Positions 52,472 through 61,658 are shown, counted from the first letter of the stretch. The stretch: DNA of 64,000 nucleotides from Amycolatopsis jiangsuensis (GCF_014204865.1 NZ_JACHMG010000001.1:5668501-5732500), one strand, 5' to 3'. A program made the numbers and translations. Notes: generated by a model from the sequence alone, not told the origin.

Positions 52472-53620
52472 ATGGAAGAGGCGCGACGCGCTCGAGTGGC
52501 TGTTTCGGTGGTCTTCGCGGTGTGCGGGGCCGCCTTCGCCTCGTGGGCCGCGCGCGTGCCCGCAGCACAGGCGAAGCTCGGTCTCAGTGCGGGACAGCTG
52601 GCGGTCGGCCTCTTCGGGCTCGCTGCCGGTTCCGTGGTGGCGCTACTGGCCGCGGGACCCCTGCTGACCAAGATCGGCAGCAGGCGTGGGGTGTTCTGCG
52701 GTGCCACGGTGCTGTGCGCGGGACTGCCGCTCGCTGCGTTCGCTCCGGATCTGCCGTTGTTCGTGGCCGCGCTCGCAGTGCTCGGCATCGGCAACAGCTT
52801 GCTCGACGTGTCGATGAATGCGCACGCAGCGCGTGTCGAAGAGGCGTACGGACGGCCGATCTTCGCCGGATTCCACGCGTTCTGGAACGTCGGCGGGCTT
52901 GTCGGCTCCGGGGCGGCGGCCTTGCTGGAGAGCTGGCATGTGGCCCTCGAAACGCACTTCACGGTGGCCGGCGCGGTGCTGCTGTGCCTCGCCGCCGGTG
53001 CGGGTTCCCGGTTCCTGCCGGGGGCGGACCGGGGGCAGGACGGGCCGGCGTTCGCCTTGCCCGGCAAGGCTTTGATTCCACTCGGGGTGATCGCGTTCTG
53101 CGGTTTTATCGCGGAGGGCACGATCAACGACTGGAGCGCGGTCTACCTGCGCGAGGTCACTTCCGCGACGGCGGCCGTCGCGTCGCTGGGCTACTTCTTC
53201 TTCTCGATCACGATGATCGTGGTGCGAACGGTGGCCGACCGGCTCGTGGAACGGATCGGCGTCGTCCCGTTCATGCGGACCGCGACCGCGCTGACGGTGC
53301 TCGGATTCCTGCTGGTGGTGGCGATTCCGGTACCCGCGGTGGCGGTCGCGGGTTTCGCGGTGACCGGGCTCGGGGTGTCCGGGATGGTTCCGCTCGCGTG
53401 GAGCGCCGCCGGGCGCAAGCAGGCGGACGCGCCGGCCCGGGCGATCGCGGCCGTGGCGGCCTGCGGATACTTCGGCTTCCTGGCCGGGCCGGTGCTGATC
53501 GGGCCGCTGACCAGCGGAATCGGACTGCACTGGACGTTCGCGGTGATCGGCGGACTGCTGGTGACCGTGCACTTCCTGGCGCCGTCGATGCGGGTCGAGG
53601 AGCCGGCGGCCCGGTCTTGA
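52472..53620 (+). CDS. MFS transporter
   Basis: A 382-residue membrane protein with about twelve helices. It starts MEEARRARVAVSVVFAVCG, has GPLLTKIGSRRGVFCG between helices 2 and 3 (motif A region), VSMNAHAARVEEAYGRPI after helix 4, and GFIAEGTINDWSAVYL in the second half, the pattern of the FucP/NodC-like MFS group that transports sugars or drugs. The ATG at 52472 is preferred (GGGGA upstream); it lies 20 bp beyond the topA terminator. Substrate unknown. Confidence 0.85.
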   Translation: MEEARRARVAVSVVFAVCGAAFASWAARVPAAQAKLGLSAGQLAVGLFGLAAGSVVALLAAGPLLTKIGSRRGVFCGATVLCAGLPLAAFAPDLPLFVAALAVLGIGNSLLDVSMNAHAARVEEAYGRPIFAGFHAFWNVGGLVGSGAAALLESWHVALETHFTVAGAVLLCLAAGAGSRFLPGADRGQDGPAFALPGKALIPLGVIAFCGFIAEGTINDWSAVYLREVTSATAAVASLGYFFFSITMIVVRTVADRLVERIGVVPFMRTATALTVLGFLLVVAIPVPAVAVAGFAVTGLGVSGMVPLAWSAAGRKQADAPARAIAAVAACGYFGFLAGPVLIGPLTSGIGLHWTFAVIGGLLVTVHFLAPSMRVEEPAARS

Positions 53621-53650
53621 GACGACCGTTCGGCGCACCGACGAGTGGAT

Positions 53651-53666
53651 TCGAACAAAAGTTCGA
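53651..53666. promoter_or_regulatory. LexA (SOS) box
   Basis: TCGAAC-AAAA-GTTCGA is an exact match to the mycobacterial/actinobacterial SOS box TCGAAC-N4-GTTCGA. It stands 33 bp upstream of the EspG-like start and 30 bp after the MFS stop. Confidence 0.85.
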
Positions 53667-53699
53667 GAAATTGTCGGTACCAGGGTGTTCAATGCAGGG

Positions 53700-54524
53700 G
53701 TGAGCAGTTCAGCACCTGTCGTCTTCGACGTCATCGACCAGGTCATCGGACCGCTGCGCGCCGAGGTGCCGCAGCGGCCTTCGGTGATGGAGTTCTACGA
53801 CCCGCACTTCGAGGTGCCGCCGGTCCTGTCGGAGCAGGAGGAGCCGATCGAGCCGAGCCTCGCCGACGAGGTGCGGCAGATGTTCGGGCCGACTCTCGGC
53901 ACGACCCTGTCCGAGGAGGTGGAGCAGTACACCCGGTTCGTCGCCGGGATGGCCGCGCTCGGCCTGACCACCGACGGGGAGGTCACGTCCGAGGCGGTCG
54001 GCCTGTACCGCGTGCTGCGCGGCGGATTCATCCGGGGACTGGTCACCGGGGTGTTCCCGGCGCGCCCGGACCCGTGGGAGGTGCGCTTCTTCGGCGACGC
54101 CGACTACACCACGGTGATGACCAAGTCGGGCCGCCGCGCGCGGCTGCGGTCCGGCTTGCTGAGCGCGCTGCCCGGCTGGGTGTTCGACGGCCTGCCGGAG
54201 CGCCCGCCGGGCCCCGGCCCGGCAGTGCGCATCGAAACCGATCGCAGCGGCCTGGTCCCGTCCGCGGCCTGGGGAGAGCTGGACGTGATCCGCTCCGCCG
54301 CCGCCCGCCCCCGCCACGGCACCGTCCTGGTCGACCTGACCGTCCGCGACGCCGTACTGGCCGAATACCCGCACGGCGCTTTCGGCCTGATCGACAATGA
54401 TCAGGGCCGCTACCAGTTCCGAGCCGCCCCACGCCCGGCAGGCGGCTGGACGATCACCTGGACCCCGGCGACCCGCAGCACCGCCGAAGCCTGGATCGTC
54501 GAGGCGGTCCGCAGCCATGCGTGA
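53700..54524 (+). CDS. EspG-like protein, possibly SOS-controlled
   Basis: A 274-residue protein. The layout of an N-terminal helical segment (SVMEFYDPHFEVPPVLS), a beta-alpha part (GLYRVLRGGFIRGLVTGVFPARPD), and a C-terminal half with DADYTTVMTKSGRRARLRSG and GRYQFRAAPRPAGGWTITWTPA is that of ESX secretion-associated EspG proteins, which are cytoplasmic chaperones for PE/PPE or other T7SS substrates. Sequence similarity is weak and no ESX genes are near. GTG at 53700 is chosen; another GTG five codons earlier is possible. A perfect LexA box precedes it. Confidence 0.45.
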   Translation: MSSSAPVVFDVIDQVIGPLRAEVPQRPSVMEFYDPHFEVPPVLSEQEEPIEPSLADEVRQMFGPTLGTTLSEEVEQYTRFVAGMAALGLTTDGEVTSEAVGLYRVLRGGFIRGLVTGVFPARPDPWEVRFFGDADYTTVMTKSGRRARLRSGLLSALPGWVFDGLPERPPGPGPAVRIETDRSGLVPSAAWGELDVIRSAAARPRHGTVLVDLTVRDAVLAEYPHGAFGLIDNDQGRYQFRAAPRPAGGWTITWTPATRSTAEAWIVEAVRSHA

Positions 54525-54912
54525 CCAGGAGAGGTCTCCGGGCCCCGACCCGTCGGGTGAGCGCGGCCGGTTGGAGGCGCGGTCGGGCTGTCGGCGGTGG
54601 GCGCGGTCGGTTGGGCGCGGGGTCCGTTGGGCGCGGGGTCCGTTGGAGGCGTGGCCTGGGCGGGCTGTCGTCGGTGGGGCCGCGGTCGGTCGGGTGCGCG
54701 TCGGATGGGACGTGGTCGGATGGAGCGCCGTCGGGTCTGGCCGTCCTCGGTTGGGTGCGGTCGGGTTGTGGGGGTGGCGCCTGTCCGGCGCGGCCAGCCG
54801 GGCGCAGGCACACGGACCTGGGGCGGTGAGGCAAACGTAGTGAGGAGATGAGCGGAATTTCTTCGCAGCGGTGCACAACCGGGTCGGCCCCAACCAGTGC
54901 TCAGCCAACCAA
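54525..54912. other. Non-coding stretch between EspG-like gene and the 41-nt repeat array
   Basis: Low-complexity, G-rich DNA (GGGGTCCGTTGG-type words recur) without a supported ORF; frames over it are antisense shadows. It is the first part of the gap that ends at 55571. Confidence 0.5.
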
Positions 54913-55345
54913 CGGATGTCTGGCCTGCCGGGGCTGACGCCTCGGGCCGACCAACGGGTGTCCGGCGTGCTGGGGTCGGCGCTCGGGTTCGGTGAAGGAT
55001 GTCTGGCGTGCCAGGGCCGGCACTCGACCCGCATGGGTGTCTGGCCCTGTCTGGCTGGTGCTTGGGCTCGGTAATGGGTGTCCGCCCTGCTGGGGCTGGT
55101 GCTTGGGTTCGGCAGTGGGTGTCTGGCCTGCTGGGGCTGACGCCTCGGGCCAACCAACCGGCGTCCGGCCTGCCGGGCCTGGTGCGCGGGCCAGGCAACG
55201 GCCGTCCGGCCTGCCGGGACCGTCGACGGACCCGCCCTGCCGGGGCTGGCACGCGGTCAGGCAACCGGCGTCCGGCCTGCCGGGACCGTCGAGGCCCCCG
55301 GCAACGGGCATCCGGCCTGCCGGGACCATCGAGTGCCCCGGCCGG
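54913..55345. repeat. About 41-nt tandem repeat, roughly eleven copies
   Basis: Units beginning with TGTCTGGCCTGC or CGTCCGGCCTGC recur at 54917, 54959, 55000, 55038, 55079, 55120, 55162, 55203, 55269 and 55309 (spacings 42, 41, 38, 41, 41, 42, 41, 66, 40), with GGGGCTG-type middles. The one 66-nt step holds an insertion. No ORF is supported. Confidence 0.8.
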
Positions 55346-55571
55346 CCGAGGCCTGCACCTGGCCGGGTCGGCCGCGGTCAAGTCACCCACTGCCGCCCGG
55401 CCCGTAACCGCTGATGAGGTCACCTCTCCGTGGTGAGGCGTGTTCAGCCGGGTACGGAGGGTGTCGGCGGGTGCTACTGCAGGAGACGCTCTGCGGCCAT
55501 TGGGTGGATGCGAGTGTGGCCAGTCTCGCCGACACTGGACGTGGACGGCATTCCGTAGTGAGGTGGTCACC

Positions 55572-56177
55572 ATGAGCACGAGCGATGGGGCGCCCTTCTT
55601 CCCGGCCCCCGCCCCTGAGACCGAGCGGGACGGCACGCTCGGCGGGGACGTCGGGGGAGAGCGGTTTTCCGATCCGCTGTCCGGGCTGGTCACCGGGGGC
55701 ACGGCCGGTACCGCGCGAGCCGGGGAGTTCGGGCCGCTGCCCACCGCGCGGCCGGTGGAGCACGACCCCGACGCCGTGAAGCGCATGGTGGACGCCGCGC
55801 TGGAAGAAGAAGCCGCCGAGAAGGCCAAGGCGGCCAATTCGGGTATGCCTGACGTGGAGCGGCCCGATCTGGTGCCGCTCGGGTTGCTGCCGCGGCAGCG
55901 GACCTGGCCCACTCGCGCGCCGTCGCTGCTGAAGAAGGTTCCGCGGCCCAAGCCCCGGCAGGTCGCCGAGGTCGCGGACGACGACATCGAGGAAGAGCTG
56001 GCCGAACGGCAGGTCCGGCGGCGTGGGCTGCCGGCCATGAGCATGCCGAACCTGGGCCGGCCCTCGAGCAGCGCGGCGGGCGTGCTGCTCGCCGTCGTCC
56101 TGCTGATCGTGTTCGCGGTTGTCGCGATCGAGATGATCTCGAGCCTGGTCAGCAGCCTGAGCGGACTGTTCGGCTGA
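55572..56177 (+). CDS. Tail-anchored protein of unknown function
   Basis: A 201-residue protein. Residues 1-65 are Pro/Gly/Ala-rich and disordered; a Lys/Glu-rich helical segment (AALEEEAAEKAKAA) follows; the last 35 residues contain one transmembrane helix, GVLLAVVLLIVFAVVAIEMI, with a short end. This is the layout of a tail-anchored membrane protein. The ATG at 55572 is preferred because upstream is the repeat region. It may be co-transcribed with the MFS/kinase-like gene 147 bp downstream. No family recognised. Confidence 0.65.
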   Translation: MSTSDGAPFFPAPAPETERDGTLGGDVGGERFSDPLSGLVTGGTAGTARAGEFGPLPTARPVEHDPDAVKRMVDAALEEEAAEKAKAANSGMPDVERPDLVPLGLLPRQRTWPTRAPSLLKKVPRPKPRQVAEVADDDIEEELAERQVRRRGLPAMSMPNLGRPSSSAAGVLLAVVLLIVFAVVAIEMISSLVSSLSGLFG

Positions 56178-56324
56178 GACCGCCCACCCACCGCGACACC
56201 CGGGCCGGTTCCGTGCCCATCCGCGCTCCGGCGCTACCCTGGCGACACGGTCGGGGGATCCGCAGGGGTCGCCCGGCGCCGCCGTGACGAGTGGGGTGGG
56301 CATATCAGCGAGGGCGTACGGTCG

Positions 56325-58511
56325 GTGCCCGGATCCGGTCCGGGTGGGTCGAGCGGGGCCGAGGCGTCCACGATCCACCGGGTCCGCAGGGTGCTGGCGA
56401 TCAAACCATTCCGCCGGCTGTGGGGCGTCACCTACCTGTGCAGCGCCGCCGACTGGCTGAACCTGCTGGCGCTGACCAGCCTGAGCACCAAGCTGCTCGA
56501 CAACTACACCGCGCAGAACTTCGCGTTCGTCGGGGTCGTGCTCACGAGCCTGCTGCCGGGTCTGTTGTTCGCGCCGATCGGAGGCCTGCTCGCCGACCGC
56601 TTCGACCGGCGCAAGGTCATGGTCGTCTGCGACCTGCTGCGGTGCGGCTTCCTGCTGTCGATTGCCATCGTGGGCGCGCCGTGGTGGCTGTTCGTGGCGA
56701 ACTTCCTGGTCGGCTGCAGCTCGATCATGTGGATCCCGTCCAAGGACGCCGCGGTGCCGAACCTGCTGCGCCGCCCGGACCAGGTCGAGACCGCCAACCA
56801 GCTCGGCCTCGTGATGACCTACGGCCTCGCGGTGATCACCGCCGCCGGGGCCAACGCGCTGATTCTCGGGGTCAACTCCACCTTCCACCTGTTCCAGGGC
56901 GCGACCGCGGACCTGTACATCGCCAAGCTCGTCGTGGTCATCACCGGTCTGCTGTACCTGACCAGCGCCATCCTGATCGCCACCCGGATCCCCGAGCTGT
57001 CGCTGCGCAACGTGCACGCGACGCCGGAGCAGAAGCAGGAGCAGGAGCAGAAGGCCACGAAGGCCGACGAGGAGAAGTTCGGCCTCGGCGAAATGGTGCG
57101 TGACGGTTTCCGGTTCGTGCGGAGCACGCCGCTCGTGCGCGGGCTGCTGATCGGTGCGTTCGGTGCCTTCGCCGCGGGTGGTGCGGTGGTGGCTTCGGCC
57201 AAGCCGTACTCGTCGTCGCTGCTGGCCGGCGACGCCGCGTTCAACCTGCTCGTGCTCGCGGTGTTCCTCGGCCTCGCCACCGGGATGGCGGTGTCGCCGA
57301 AGCTCGCGCACCGGCTTCCGCACGACCGCCTTTTCGGCATTTCGATCATCGTGGCCGGGCTTTCCCTGCTGGTGGTGGCGTTGTCGCCGCATCTGGCGAT
57401 TTCGCTGATCGCGGTCGCGCTCGTCGGCGTCTGCGCGGGCACCGCCTTCCTGACCGGCGTCACGATCATCGGCTCACGGGTCGAGGACGCGATCCGCGGC
57501 CGGATCAACGCGATCTACCAGTCGATGCTGAAAGTGGTGCTGTTCGGCTCCACCGTGGTCACCCCGCTGCTGGTCGGCCTGGTGCGTCCGCGGCAGGTCA
57601 CCGTGTGGGGCAACCAGATCACGATCGACGGCACCCGTCCGGTGATGCTCGGCGGCGCCGCGCTGGCCGCGCTGCTCGGCGTGGTCGCGTACCGGCAGAT
57701 GGACGACCGGCGCACCGAAAAGATCCTCACCGACCTGCGTAACGCGCTGCGCCGCACACCGCGTCGCGTGAACGGATACCTGATCGCACTCGAAGGCACC
57801 ACCGCGATCAACACCGCCGAGCAGGCCACCCGCCTGGCCCGCTGGCTGGGCACCAGCACCCGCCCGGTCGTCCGGGCCGCCGACCCGGCGCTGGCCGAAC
57901 GACGGTTCACCACGCTGGTCTCGGAGGCTTCGCTCTCCGGTGCGCGCGCACAGGCACTGGTCGCCGCCGCGGTGCGTGCCGACCTGGTGGAGCGGGAAAT
58001 CCAGCCGGCGCTCGACGCCGGTTCCGTGGTGGTGATGGAACGCTTCGTCGACTCGCCACTGGCCACCCTGTCCGCAGTCGCCGGTCTCGACAGCGGTGAG
58101 CTCGAAGGGATCACCGACTGGGCCACCGGACGGTTGCGCCCGGATCTGACCGTGCTGCTCGACACGGCTCCCCGCAATCCCGACCCCGACCAGTCGAAGC
58201 TGTCGCTCAACGAACAGTGGCGGGTGCAGAAGCTGCTGGCCGAGATGGCCGCCGCGGACCCGGACCGCTACGTCGTGATCGATGCCGACGGTACCGACGA
58301 CGAAATTGCCGCGCGGGTCCGTACCGCCGTCCGCGCGGTCTTCGTGGGCAAACTCGCCAGCTTCGCGCCTTCCGAGCCCGTGGCCGGGGAAACAGTGCAG
58401 TCCGCCGTTCCTGAGGAAGCCGCCGCGGCCGACGTTGCCGAGGCCACGGCCGCAGAGGCTGAGCTGTCGCCGGAGAAGCGGCGTGAAGTGTCCGAAGCGG
58501 AGGCGAAGTGA
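56325..58511 (+). CDS. MFS transporter fused to a degenerate thymidylate-kinase-like domain
   Basis: A 728-residue fusion. The first ~470 residues are a twelve-helix MFS unit with GGLLADRFDRRKVMVVCDLL (motif A) and a charged loop. The C-terminal domain (about 480-690) has the order of dTMP kinase: LIALEGTTAINTAEQATRL at residues 486-503 where Tmk has EGxDGxGKSTQ, and ERFVDSPLAT where Tmk has DRxxxSxxA. The GKST phosphate loop is absent, so phosphate transfer is unlikely. Streptomyces homologues have an intact kinase in the same fusion. The start GTG at 56325 follows GAGGGCG. It overlaps holB by four bases. Confidence 0.82.
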   Translation: MPGSGPGGSSGAEASTIHRVRRVLAIKPFRRLWGVTYLCSAADWLNLLALTSLSTKLLDNYTAQNFAFVGVVLTSLLPGLLFAPIGGLLADRFDRRKVMVVCDLLRCGFLLSIAIVGAPWWLFVANFLVGCSSIMWIPSKDAAVPNLLRRPDQVETANQLGLVMTYGLAVITAAGANALILGVNSTFHLFQGATADLYIAKLVVVITGLLYLTSAILIATRIPELSLRNVHATPEQKQEQEQKATKADEEKFGLGEMVRDGFRFVRSTPLVRGLLIGAFGAFAAGGAVVASAKPYSSSLLAGDAAFNLLVLAVFLGLATGMAVSPKLAHRLPHDRLFGISIIVAGLSLLVVALSPHLAISLIAVALVGVCAGTAFLTGVTIIGSRVEDAIRGRINAIYQSMLKVVLFGSTVVTPLLVGLVRPRQVTVWGNQITIDGTRPVMLGGAALAALLGVVAYRQMDDRRTEKILTDLRNALRRTPRRVNGYLIALEGTTAINTAEQATRLARWLGTSTRPVVRAADPALAERRFTTLVSEASLSGARAQALVAAAVRADLVEREIQPALDAGSVVVMERFVDSPLATLSAVAGLDSGELEGITDWATGRLRPDLTVLLDTAPRNPDPDQSKLSLNEQWRVQKLLAEMAAADPDRYVVIDADGTDDEIAARVRTAVRAVFVGKLASFAPSEPVAGETVQSAVPEEAAAADVAEATAAEAELSPEKRREVSEAEAK

Positions 58512-59707
58512 CCGCGCCGATCGGCGTCTGGACGGAGCTCGTAGGGCAAGAGCCGGCGGCGGAGACGCTGTCCGCCGCGGCCGCTGCGGCGGCGAAGATC
58601 GTCGCGGGTGAGGCCGTGGCTCCGGCCGCGATGACGCACGCGTGGCTGCTCACAGGACCGCCCGGGTCCGGGCGTTCGGTCGCCGCGCGCACCTTCGCGG
58701 CGGCGCTGCAGTGCAGCACCGGCACTGGCTGCGGCGCGTGCCCGGGGTGCCGCACCACCATGGCCGGCACCCACGCCGACGTACGGCTCGTCGTGCCCGA
58801 AGGGCTGTCGATCTCCGTCGCCGAAATGCGTGCGCTGGTCCAGGCGGCGGCGCGACGGCCGACCACCGGCGAATGGCAGGTGGTGATCATCGAGGACGCC
58901 GACCGACTCACCGAAGGTGCGTCGAACGCGTTGCTGAAGGCCGTCGAAGAGCCGCCGGAACGTACCGTCTTCCTGCTCTGCGCACCGTCGGACCATCCCG
59001 AGGACGTGTCGGTCACGATCCGTTCGCGGTGCCGGCTGGTGCCGCTTCGGACGCCGCCTGCGGAGGCGATCGCGCGCATCCTCGTTTCGCGGGACGGCGT
59101 CGATCCGGAGCGGGCGCAGTGGGCCGCGGCGGTGTGCAACGGCCATGTCGGCCGCGCTCGCCGGCTCGCGACGGACGCGGCCGCGCGGCAGCGCCGGGAC
59201 ACCGTGCTGCGGATCCCGCTCGGCCTGCGTCGTCCCGGGGACGTGTTCACCAGCGCCGACCAGCTGATCAGCGCTGCCGAGGCGGACGCGGGCGAGGAGA
59301 GCAAGAGCCGCGACGAGTCCGAACGCACCGAGCTGCGCACCGCGATGGGCGGCGACGGCACGGGCAAGGGCGTCGCCGGCGCCAAGCGGGCCGCCGACGC
59401 CGCGGTGAAGCAGCTGGAGAAGCGCCAGAAGTCCCGCGCCACGCGCACCCAGCGCGACACCCTCGACCTGGCGCTGGTGGACCTGGCCGGCTTCTACCGC
59501 GACGTCCTCGTCACGAGGTCCCGCTCCGGCGCCACACTCACCCACCCCGACCACTCGGACGCCATTGCGTCCGCTGCCACGGCGTGGACCGCGGAGTCGA
59601 CCCTGCGCCGGCTCGAAGCCGTGCTGGAGTGCCGCGAGGCAATCGGGCTGAACGTGAAGCCGCGGATCGCGGTGGAGGCCATGGTCACCACGCTGCGCCA
59701 GGGCTGA
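58508..59707 (+). CDS. holB: DNA polymerase III delta-prime subunit
   Basis: A 399-residue AAA+ clamp-loader subunit. The P-loop is GPPGSGRS (residues 50-57; Lys is Arg, as usual in delta-prime), and the zinc module is C69-x5-C75-x2-C78-x2-C81. VVIIEDADRLTEGASNALLKAVEEPP and FLLCAPSDHPEDVSVTIRSRC are the Walker B and sensor regions. It loads the sliding clamp with DnaX and HolA. The start GTG overlaps the previous stop, so the order tmk-like/holB is an operon. Its stop is followed at once by a terminator. Confidence 0.95.
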   Translation: MTAPIGVWTELVGQEPAAETLSAAAAAAAKIVAGEAVAPAAMTHAWLLTGPPGSGRSVAARTFAAALQCSTGTGCGACPGCRTTMAGTHADVRLVVPEGLSISVAEMRALVQAAARRPTTGEWQVVIIEDADRLTEGASNALLKAVEEPPERTVFLLCAPSDHPEDVSVTIRSRCRLVPLRTPPAEAIARILVSRDGVDPERAQWAAAVCNGHVGRARRLATDAAARQRRDTVLRIPLGLRRPGDVFTSADQLISAAEADAGEESKSRDESERTELRTAMGGDGTGKGVAGAKRAADAAVKQLEKRQKSRATRTQRDTLDLALVDLAGFYRDVLVTRSRSGATLTHPDHSDAIASAATAWTAESTLRRLEAVLECREAIGLNVKPRIAVEAMVTTLRQG

Positions 59708-59717
59708 CCCCCGAACG

Positions 59718-59750
59718 CACCGTGGCCCCCTGCGAGAGGGGGCCACGGTG
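59718..59750. terminator. Bidirectional terminator between holB and the surface protein
   Basis: CACCGTGGCCCCC (59718-59730) pairs perfectly with GGGGGCCACGGTG (59738-59750), with a 7-nt loop. It serves two convergent genes. Confidence 0.88.
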
Positions 59751-59755
59751 GTCGG

Positions 59756-61450
59756 TCAGTCGCGCGGATGCGGTGACGGCTTGAACGGCTCCGGTTCGCC
59801 CGGATCCGGGTTCACCGGCCGGTTCAGCGCCAGCGCGGGCCTGCGACGGCTCGGGAACGCGGCCACCATCACCACGCCGAGCAGGAGCATCGCCGTGCCG
59901 GTCCAGAACAGGGGTACGGCGTCGTACGCGGTACCCGTGTACGCGAGGTTCTCCGCCGGGCCCTTCGGCGCCTGACCGCCGCCCTTCGGCGGGGTCGCGG
60001 CCGTGCTGCCGCACACCACGCCGCCGGTCGGGGCGTACGCGCGCGCTACCTGCTCACCGAGCGACAGCTGCGCGAGCGACGACGGCAGCTTGTCGCCGGC
60101 GTCCTTCGGCAGCAGGCTCTTCAGCCGCTCCGTCGGCAGCACCTGGAGGTCGAACAGCCGCGCGGAGGCGCCCATCTGGTAGCCCTTGAACGGCGTGGTC
60201 GCCTCGGACTGCTTCTGGTCAAGGTTCGCGATGCTCAGCCGCAGCACGCCGAGGTCGAGCACCTTGCCGGTGGTGCTGCTCAGCTGCTTGAGGCCCTGCT
60301 TCGCGGTGGCGACCAGGCCGCCGACGACCGGCACGTTGTCCAGCGCGCCGAACTGGTCGCTCAACGGGGAGAGCGGCAGGCCGATCGGGATGTCCTTGGT
60401 CGGATGCGCCGCGTCCAGCGTGTACAGCGTCTTGCCGCCGGCCGAGATGGTCAGCACGGGTGCCTGGTAGTCGACCTTCGACGTCTTCGCGTCGCCGGTC
60501 GAGGTGACCGTGAGCGTCGGCTGGCTGGCCACCTTGAGGTTCAGCTCGAGCGGGGTGCCCTTGAGGATCGCGATGTCCGCGGCTTGCAGCGTCGAGGTGG
60601 ACTGCACGGCCTTGTTCTTCGAGCCCGGGATGTCGACGAGCTTCACCTGCGACCGCGACGAAAGCGTGTTCGGCAGGCTGAGCAGCGACCCGGCGCCGCC
60701 GGCCTGGGCCTGGCCGCCGCCGGTCAGCAGGCCGCCGAGGCTCTGCAGCCCGCTCGCCGGGTCGAAGCCGCTGGCCAGCTTGGTGCTGTCCGGAAGGTTC
60801 AGCCCGCCCCCGCCGAGCAACGGGACCTGCGGCAGCGTCGGGATCACGTTGAGCAGTGAAAGGCTCGCCACCGACGTGCTGGCGTCGGAGATCGTGTCCA
60901 CGCACGGGCCGAGCGTGTCGCTCCAGCGGGCGTGCGCGCTGCCGTTGAGCAGCCCGACGTTCAGCAGCGGATTCGACGGCGCGTTGAGACCGCCGGTGAT
61001 CTCCTTGGGGTTGTCCGGCAGCGCGGTCTGCGCCAGGCTGCCCGGCACCTGCGGCGCCTGCCCGCCCACGGCCAGCCCGAACGGCGAGGCCTGCGCGACC
61101 GACTTCTCGTAGCTGAGGTAGGCCTCCGAGTTCGCCGACGCGCTCGACAGGCCCATCCCGGCCTCCAGCGCGGACTGCTTCGGCAGTTTCTCCCCGAAAC
61201 CGGGGAGGATCGTTTCGGTGGTGACCGAGTTCGGCAGCAGTCGCAGCACGCCGAGCGCGGTACCCGCGTCGCCGACCGCGTGCCCGAGCGGCTGCGGCCC
61301 GGTCGGCGCCGACGCCGGTGGCTGCGTCGGGTTCCCGGGCTGCGGGATCGGCGTGGTCGGGATGTCCTGCGCGCTCGCCGGACCCGCACTGAGCAGCAGC
61401 AGGGCCGCGGTGGCGGGTACGGCCACCGCGCGAGGCAGTCTTCGCCGCAT
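59756..61450 (-). CDS. Exported surface protein with a LAYTG motif
   Basis: A 564-residue exported protein. MRRRLPRAVAVPATAALLLLSAGPA is the signal (split as MRRRLPRAVAVPA and TAALLLLSAGPA) with cleavage near ASA-QD. The mature part is Ser/Leu/Gly-rich with repeated GLL/SL strands (residues 60-450). LAYTG is at about 502-506, then a hydrophobic helix (FWTGTAMLLLGVVMVAAF), and SRRR, the class-E sortase-type sorting layout, but followed by 30 extra residues. GGAGG precedes the ATG at 61450. No function is known; it may be a wall-anchored or membrane-retained protein. Confidence 0.75.
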   Translation of the reverse strand: MRRRLPRAVAVPATAALLLLSAGPASAQDIPTTPIPQPGNPTQPPASAPTGPQPLGHAVGDAGTALGVLRLLPNSVTTETILPGFGEKLPKQSALEAGMGLSSASANSEAYLSYEKSVAQASPFGLAVGGQAPQVPGSLAQTALPDNPKEITGGLNAPSNPLLNVGLLNGSAHARWSDTLGPCVDTISDASTSVASLSLLNVIPTLPQVPLLGGGGLNLPDSTKLASGFDPASGLQSLGGLLTGGGQAQAGGAGSLLSLPNTLSSRSQVKLVDIPGSKNKAVQSTSTLQAADIAILKGTPLELNLKVASQPTLTVTSTGDAKTSKVDYQAPVLTISAGGKTLYTLDAAHPTKDIPIGLPLSPLSDQFGALDNVPVVGGLVATAKQGLKQLSSTTGKVLDLGVLRLSIANLDQKQSEATTPFKGYQMGASARLFDLQVLPTERLKSLLPKDAGDKLPSSLAQLSLGEQVARAYAPTGGVVCGSTAATPPKGGGQAPKGPAENLAYTGTAYDAVPLFWTGTAMLLLGVVMVAAFPSRRRPALALNRPVNPDPGEPEPFKPSPHPRD

Positions 61451-61584
61451 GTGCCCAGTCCTCCAGGTGATCGGGGTGGGAGGTGAGACCGAAGTCATAG
61501 GTGTCCAACGACGCGGCCCCCGGAAGGTGACGCGCCGGCCTCCGCTACACTGGTCCCCGTCGTGAGGCACCGCCACCACGACAC

Positions 61585-61658
61585 GCCGCCTTAGCTCAGT
61601 CGGCCAGAGCGATTCACTCGTAATGAATAGGTCGGGGGTTCGATTCCCCCAGGCGGCT
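61585..61658 (+). tRNA. tRNA-Thr (anticodon CGT)
   Basis: A complete cloverleaf: acceptor GCCGCCT/AGGCGGC, D-arm GCTC...GAGC, anticodon stem ATTCA/TGAAT with loop CTCGTAA (anticodon CGT, reading ACG), and T-arm GGGGGTTCGATTCCCCC. CCA is not encoded. It lies between the surface protein gene and the amidohydrolase gene. Confidence 0.97.

Noticed and set aside
54410..56191. A 593-residue minus-strand frame across the 41-nt repeat array.
   Set aside because: It crosses two plus-strand genes and the repeats; no motif.
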